From Parapristionchus giblindavisi (taxonomy: Eukaryota; Nematoda; Chromadorea; Rhabditida; Diplogasteridae), in the NCBI GenBank assembly GCA_943737045.1, contig CALSFV010000076.1:124001-188000 (forward strand): a DNA stretch of 64,000 nucleotides. Reading direction: 5' to 3'. Positions 55,401-64,000 of the stretch are shown here, in pieces (position 1 is the first letter of the stretch; each line of letters starts with the position of its first letter). A program made the translations under genes and the position numbers. The notes below the pieces were generated by a model. The model was not told the DNA's origin and did not search any database. It saw nothing but the letters and a program-made list of their open reading frames with translations.

Positions 55401-58400
55401 TTCTTTCTATGAGAGCTCAATCCACCCTACAAACCCGAATGGCGGTAGTATACAACACTAATGCACGGTTACATTTGCCTTACGTGCCTACGCCGTAACC
55501 CCCTCCGCCGCGTCGGACACAGCAAATGTAACCGTGCATAAGGCCCCTAGTACGCGCACTGTGCAACATTGGTTCAAACGCTTCGAAGAAGGGAGTATGA
55601 CGAAGACGAGGTCGGGTCTCGAGCTAGACTCGGACGTGCTAGAGCAGCGCGTCCGCATGTACCCCTATGCTACCACCCCTGGTATGTCAGCGAGTTTTGG
55701 GGTTAACTAACCCACCATCGTTCGTAGCCTACAGGATCTTGGTAATGCCATAGGTGGACGCGCGAAAACGAATTCTTTTTGCGCGCAGCCTTGCCTTCCC
55801 TTGCGGGGCCTTGCACATAGCCTTGTCTCGCAAAAAATTGGAAAATTTGCGGTCAATTCTGCTAAAAATAGCCATGCGCATAGCCTTGCCTTACAATTCC
55901 CCGGTTTGCGCACAGCCTTTCCCCCACCGTGCCCACCTATGGGCAATGCCCAGAAGTTGGGTTGATGTTTACCGCACCGACTGTCGGACAAACATAAGAA
56001 CAACCGTGCGGACCAGTGTCTGAATTTAATTTCGTACGCTCGTACAATGGCTTGGATCGACGGGATCATCACTGGAAATGAGAGGTGGTTCCTTTAGGAC
56101 AACGTAATCTGCAGGGCTCAGTAGTTCGATTGAGATGAACAGCCCAATCCCATCGGCAAACCTGAACTTCACAATAAGAAGGTCCTGCCTGATGTTTGTG
56201 TGGTGGAGCAGAGGCGGTTTGGTGCATTGGGAGCTGCTCCCGTAGGATTCGACTATTGTGGCCGCGGTATACTCTCGCCAACTACTGACCCTGAAGTCCA
56301 AGGTTCCTTCTGTTCCCTGGCTGCACGACCGGATTCACTTCTAGCACAACAACGCCCGACCACGTTTGGGAATGACGACCGAAAAAGTCCTGTTGAACTT
56401 TGGCTAGCACATCGTCCCCCACTTGTCCTACTCGCCCAACTTGGCTCCTAGCGATTACTGTTTGTTTTCCGATATACAGCGCACTCTCCAAGGAGTACAC
56501 TTCAACAATCAGCGGGAGGTCGAATTCGGGCTGACCAACTTCATTACCTCCAAGCAGTCGTCCTTCTGAGAGCACTGAATCCACAAGCTACCCGAACTTT
56601 AGAGGAAGTGTGCGGATGCAAATGGCACTTACTTTGGTTGATTAGCTTTTGTCGAAATAAAGTTATTTTAATTTGTTCAAAGGGCCAAAATGCGGCAAGA
56701 CTTATGAATCAACCTAATAATAATAGTGATAATAACAATAATTATATATGAACAAAGACATTACATTATCATCATATATACCGTAATACAATAATTGCAG
56801 ATACGCTCGTCAAGTGTGTGTGGTGCCTGAGTGCGACTATCGCGCAATCAATCTGCATTCACTGAGATGTCATTGTTATGTAAGTTGGTATCACTAAAGC
56901 AAAGTAAAGCACCCCGTAAAGCTCGGGTTGCACTGTATCGAGTGGCAGTGTTAGCGTCTTCAATTTATTGCACGGGGGCACTATTTAACGAATATTGTGT
57001 TATTATGTTATATTTTACGCGAACCTTATGACAGGTGATGTACATGTCATACGCTTCGCTCTGATGTGCATGGGGGAAAAGCCTTTCTTACTTCCGACAG
57101 TCCCTGAACACTGACGTTGATCTTCATATGCGCGTCTTACGATTTCACAAATACGAGAAGATCGACAGGCAGTTTGGAGTTGACCGAAGAAGTTGGCTTC
57201 CCATGACTATTAGGGTGTATCATATAAGTATGACTCACTTTCTTGATTTGTCCCTATTTCAAAAAGAAGAGTGGCTTTTATTAGAAGAAAATTATAATCT
57301 TATTCTGGCTTTTTTTTCGTATGAAGATGTATATAATAAACTGTTGGACTATTGCATTACCGTCATTGCAAGGGCTGTATTAGCTAATTGAAGGTGTTCA
57401 AGGCTATAACACATCTCATTCATGCGAAAATCAAAAAGTGTGTCCAAATATAAATATACGATGTACCCTATTGCTACTTATATATTGATTACCCTTGTAG
57501 ATCCTACATCCACGAATGTACGATGAATGGGCGGACTCTGGACGATTCAAACTACCTCCAGGTTAGAGATTTGATCTTTGATCTTTGTTCTTTCTAGGCT
57601 TTGGAAAACCATATTTAGTGATTCATTGGATGTTATCCGAAATATGAATCCATCAGTCTTATTATTATTTCTAATTGGTATTATCCGGTGGCTACTACAT
57701 TCCATCGACCATTTTCTGATCTTTGGTCTTTCCACCCCATCATTGTCAGATTCATCATGTCCCCTGTGTCCAACTCCACTCTCAACTCTGGCAGAGTACA
57801 AGGAACACGCTGAAGAGAAGCATCTTGGACTGACGCCATTGGAGGTTTATATTATTATCAATTTTATTATGTATAATTTATTTCATTATATTTTAACAAA
57901 GTTTCGCTGCTTTCTTTAAAACATACCTGCTATGAAAAAATGGATTGTCGACAAACGTGACCTCACAATCGTATAGGAGGATCTTTGACAAACGGCTTCC
58001 GCCTACGGTTGTGACTCCACGTTTGTTTCCAAACCGTTTGCCAACCTTCATGGATACGGCTTCCGAAGTGTCATTGTGTCTGACACAGTAATCAAATACC
58101 TCTCTACCCATCGTATACCTCATTCTTCTTCTTGTCTTCTTTTCTGTCATTCATTGTCATTCTTCTTTTTCTGATGGAATTAAATAAATCAATAAATAAA
58201 TCCCTTATAGTCGCTTACCGTAACATCTTATCTACCTTAATCTCGTCATCTGTCTCATTGTAGGGTGCAATGATCGTATGCGAGTGCAAGCGATCGTTCA
58301 GTGGAACGACGGAACTGTTCACCCATTGGGGAAGGGTACGGTAGTTGTTTTGTAATCATAATACGGTGTTACATTTATAAAACTTGCGCACGCCGTAACC

Positions 58401-58785
58401 TCTGCCGTAACGACGGAGACGTTGCGAAGACGGTACAGCCGAGGTTACGTCGTGCGCACGTTTTGAAAATGTAACACCGCACAAACGAGTTACATATCGT
58501 ATTTCGAACTCTTCTTCGCTTTTTCGACACGTTGATAAAATTAGAAAATGAACTATAATATTTAAGTTTATCACTCGTATTTTAAGAAATATTTATATTT
58601 GAGTCGAATTTTTGATTCGCCTCTTTTCTCACACTATGGCTCATACATTTTATCTTCTTGATACTCAGGAAGCTTTGCCAGTTCCTTTTTAAAGATTTAT
58701 TTCTAATGTAAACAAATCTCTTTTGTTATAGGACAACTTCTGCAGTGGAAAAGCCCGACTAGCCAAGAGGAAAACAACGAGCTAG
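52463..58785 (+). CDS. C2H2-type zinc-finger protein of unknown function
   Basis: Thirteen exons (52463-52612, 52984-53076, 53394-53580, 53733-53822, 53995-54046, 54216-54318, 54723-54820, 56801-56879, 57101-57214, 57501-57561, 57750-57844, 58264-58335, 58732-58785); 415 residues, phases matched. The first part (about 1-140) is helical without a known domain (ADIKKVMEDIRRASMWLSPS, PTIIEDLEKAIDNMHETRRN), followed by an acidic linker (MDDDMTQDDNDINAD). Zinc-binding motifs come next: CPVCRQKISRTAQLTRHVRGVH (a good C2H2), CVVPECDYRAINLHSLRCHC, SCPLCPTPLSTLAEYKEHAEEKH (C2H2) and an incomplete CECKRSFSGTTELFTHW. The end is basic (KARLAKRKTTS). Likely binds nucleic acid or protein; the partner is unknown. 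Exon 9 was joined at TTCCGACAG/TCC because other acceptors give stops. The intron 54821-56800 holds a repeat and a dead mariner. Exon 4 could end earlier at an alternative GTAATA donor. Confidence 0.82.
53230..53365. repeat. Partial copy of the ATCATACATT element
   Basis: Shares TTCGCTTAGAAAACGTCATTTTA and TATATAGTGGGTCAATCC with 10985-11185; ends in GGTATGGCAATGTATGATTT shortly before the acceptor at 53393. Confidence 0.75.
54832..55045. repeat. CATAGGTCGAA-family element next to a splice donor
   Basis: Reverse orientation: CATAGGTCGAAAAGTATG at the left, AGCTATTCGACGTATGG at the right, with three GCATTTTGAGCC-type units. It begins only 11 bases after the exon ending at 54820. Confidence 0.85.
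55461..55540. repeat. TTACATTTGCC-family element nested in mariner
   Basis: ATGCACGGTTACATTTGCC returns as GCAAATGTAACCGTGCAT. Shorter centre than 1033-1143. Confidence 0.85.
55749..55941. repeat. CATAGGTGGGCACG-family element nested in mariner
   Basis: Left CATAGGTGGACGCGCGAAAA, right CACCGTGCCCACCTATGG; interior closely matches 47709-47898. Confidence 0.88.
58362..58483. repeat. Inverted-repeat element, GCGGTGTTACATTT type
   Basis: ATACGGTGTTACATTTATAA returns as TTTGAAAATGTAACACCGC; centre CCGTAACGACGGAGACG as in 1033-1143. In the last intron of the zinc-finger gene. Confidence 0.85.
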
Positions 58786-59196
58786 ATGTTACGTTTTCAA
58801 CCTCGATTTACGTGTATAATTTCTGTTAACACTGATTGTCAATCGATTAGCATCTGATTTGTGATCTTTCGAAATTGTTTTTGATCGTGGTTAATGTTTG
58901 CCCCATTGTAGCAATTTAAAAAATTTTCTGTACAAAAATTTCATTTGTGTGTTGAAACTAATTTATGCATATGCTTTAATACAATAATAAAATTAATTAA
59001 ACGTTTGAGTCTGTTTTGAATGAATAAAACAGTTTGATGAACACAGATAGGATATGACCCGTTGAGAGATGAGATACGGTATGCATGGATTACTGTAGAA
59101 TATACAAAAACGGATCGATATAGGGAAATGGCTCTGGAAGGTACGGTACTCTGGAAGGTAACGTATCTAAGAAGTGAAGGGAAAGATTACGGTAGA
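58786..59196. other. Convergent 3' region of zinc-finger and receptor genes
   Basis: Contains an AATAAAATTAATTAAAC stretch near 58985 and GAATAAAAC near 59020 that could serve as poly(A) signals of the plus-strand gene. No gene seen. Confidence 0.5.

Positions 59197-64000
<4,804 letters not shown>

Larger units (their letters stand above)
55179..56717 (+). mobile_element. Dead mariner transposon with two nested insertions
   Basis: Ends TTAGGTTGATTCATAAGTC and GACTTATGAATCAACCTAA, about 30-bp inverted repeats flanked by TA. Remains of a mariner transposase: VQHWFKRFEEG-like reading near 55560-55600, IDGIITGNERW near 56055-56085, the HNNARPH-like block near 56345 and HLSYSPNLAPSDYC near 56420-56455. 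Frameshifts and stops throughout. Two other elements sit inside it, 55461-55540 and 55749-55941, so both moved after this mariner had landed. In an intron of the zinc-finger gene, same direction. Confidence 0.88.

Overview
The window looks like a compact-gene, repeat-rich nematode genome (Rhabditida-like). Genes carry many short introns with GT..AG borders and T-rich TTTCAG acceptors, several start codons sit directly behind an acceptor-like AG (compatible with spliced-leader trans-splicing), and the gene families are those of nematodes: ELO elongases in tandem, an ApoL-like protein, a two-domain rhamnose enzyme, a double MADF protein and an anion-type Cys-loop receptor. Exon models were joined by hand by matching reading phase across every junction; totals divide by three for all complete models.

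Left part (1-14.6 kb): the last two exons of one ELO fatty acid elongase (+), a broken fragment of an ApoL tail exon, an inverted copy of ELO exon 1, then a complete second ELO gene (+, 3613-7371) and a complete ApoL-like gene (-, 9472-14275). This is an ELO-ApoL segmental duplication followed by loss of most of the first ApoL copy. The promoter of the complete ELO gene is one arm of a 1.5 kb palindrome.

Middle (16-32 kb): an ArfGAP2/3-type gene (-, 16063-22465, 523 aa) with a VMA21-like V-ATPase assembly factor in one of its introns, then a 22-exon gene (+, 24296-32190, 627 aa) that joins a dTDP-glucose 4,6-dehydratase to an RmlD-like reductase/epimerase domain, like plant RHM enzymes.

Right part (32-59 kb): four minus-strand genes in a row with short gaps, a possible operon: MADF-domain protein (483 aa), oligoribonuclease (REXO-2 like), BTB/BACK-like protein and a basic Ser/Lys-rich protein with a tandem exon duplication. 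A tRNA-Leu(AAG) lies antisense inside the BTB/BACK-like gene. Divergent from the MADF gene is a zinc-finger gene (+, 52463-58785, 415 aa), which converges on an anion-type Cys-loop receptor (-, 59197-63591, 5' end not resolved).

Repeats fill introns and gaps: two dead mariners, a dead Penelope-like reverse transcriptase element, a transposon with a DDE remnant and about 380-bp inverted ends, three long foldbacks, and at least seven short inverted-repeat families, some nested so that their relative ages can be read. No CRISPR, rRNA or bacterial features were seen.
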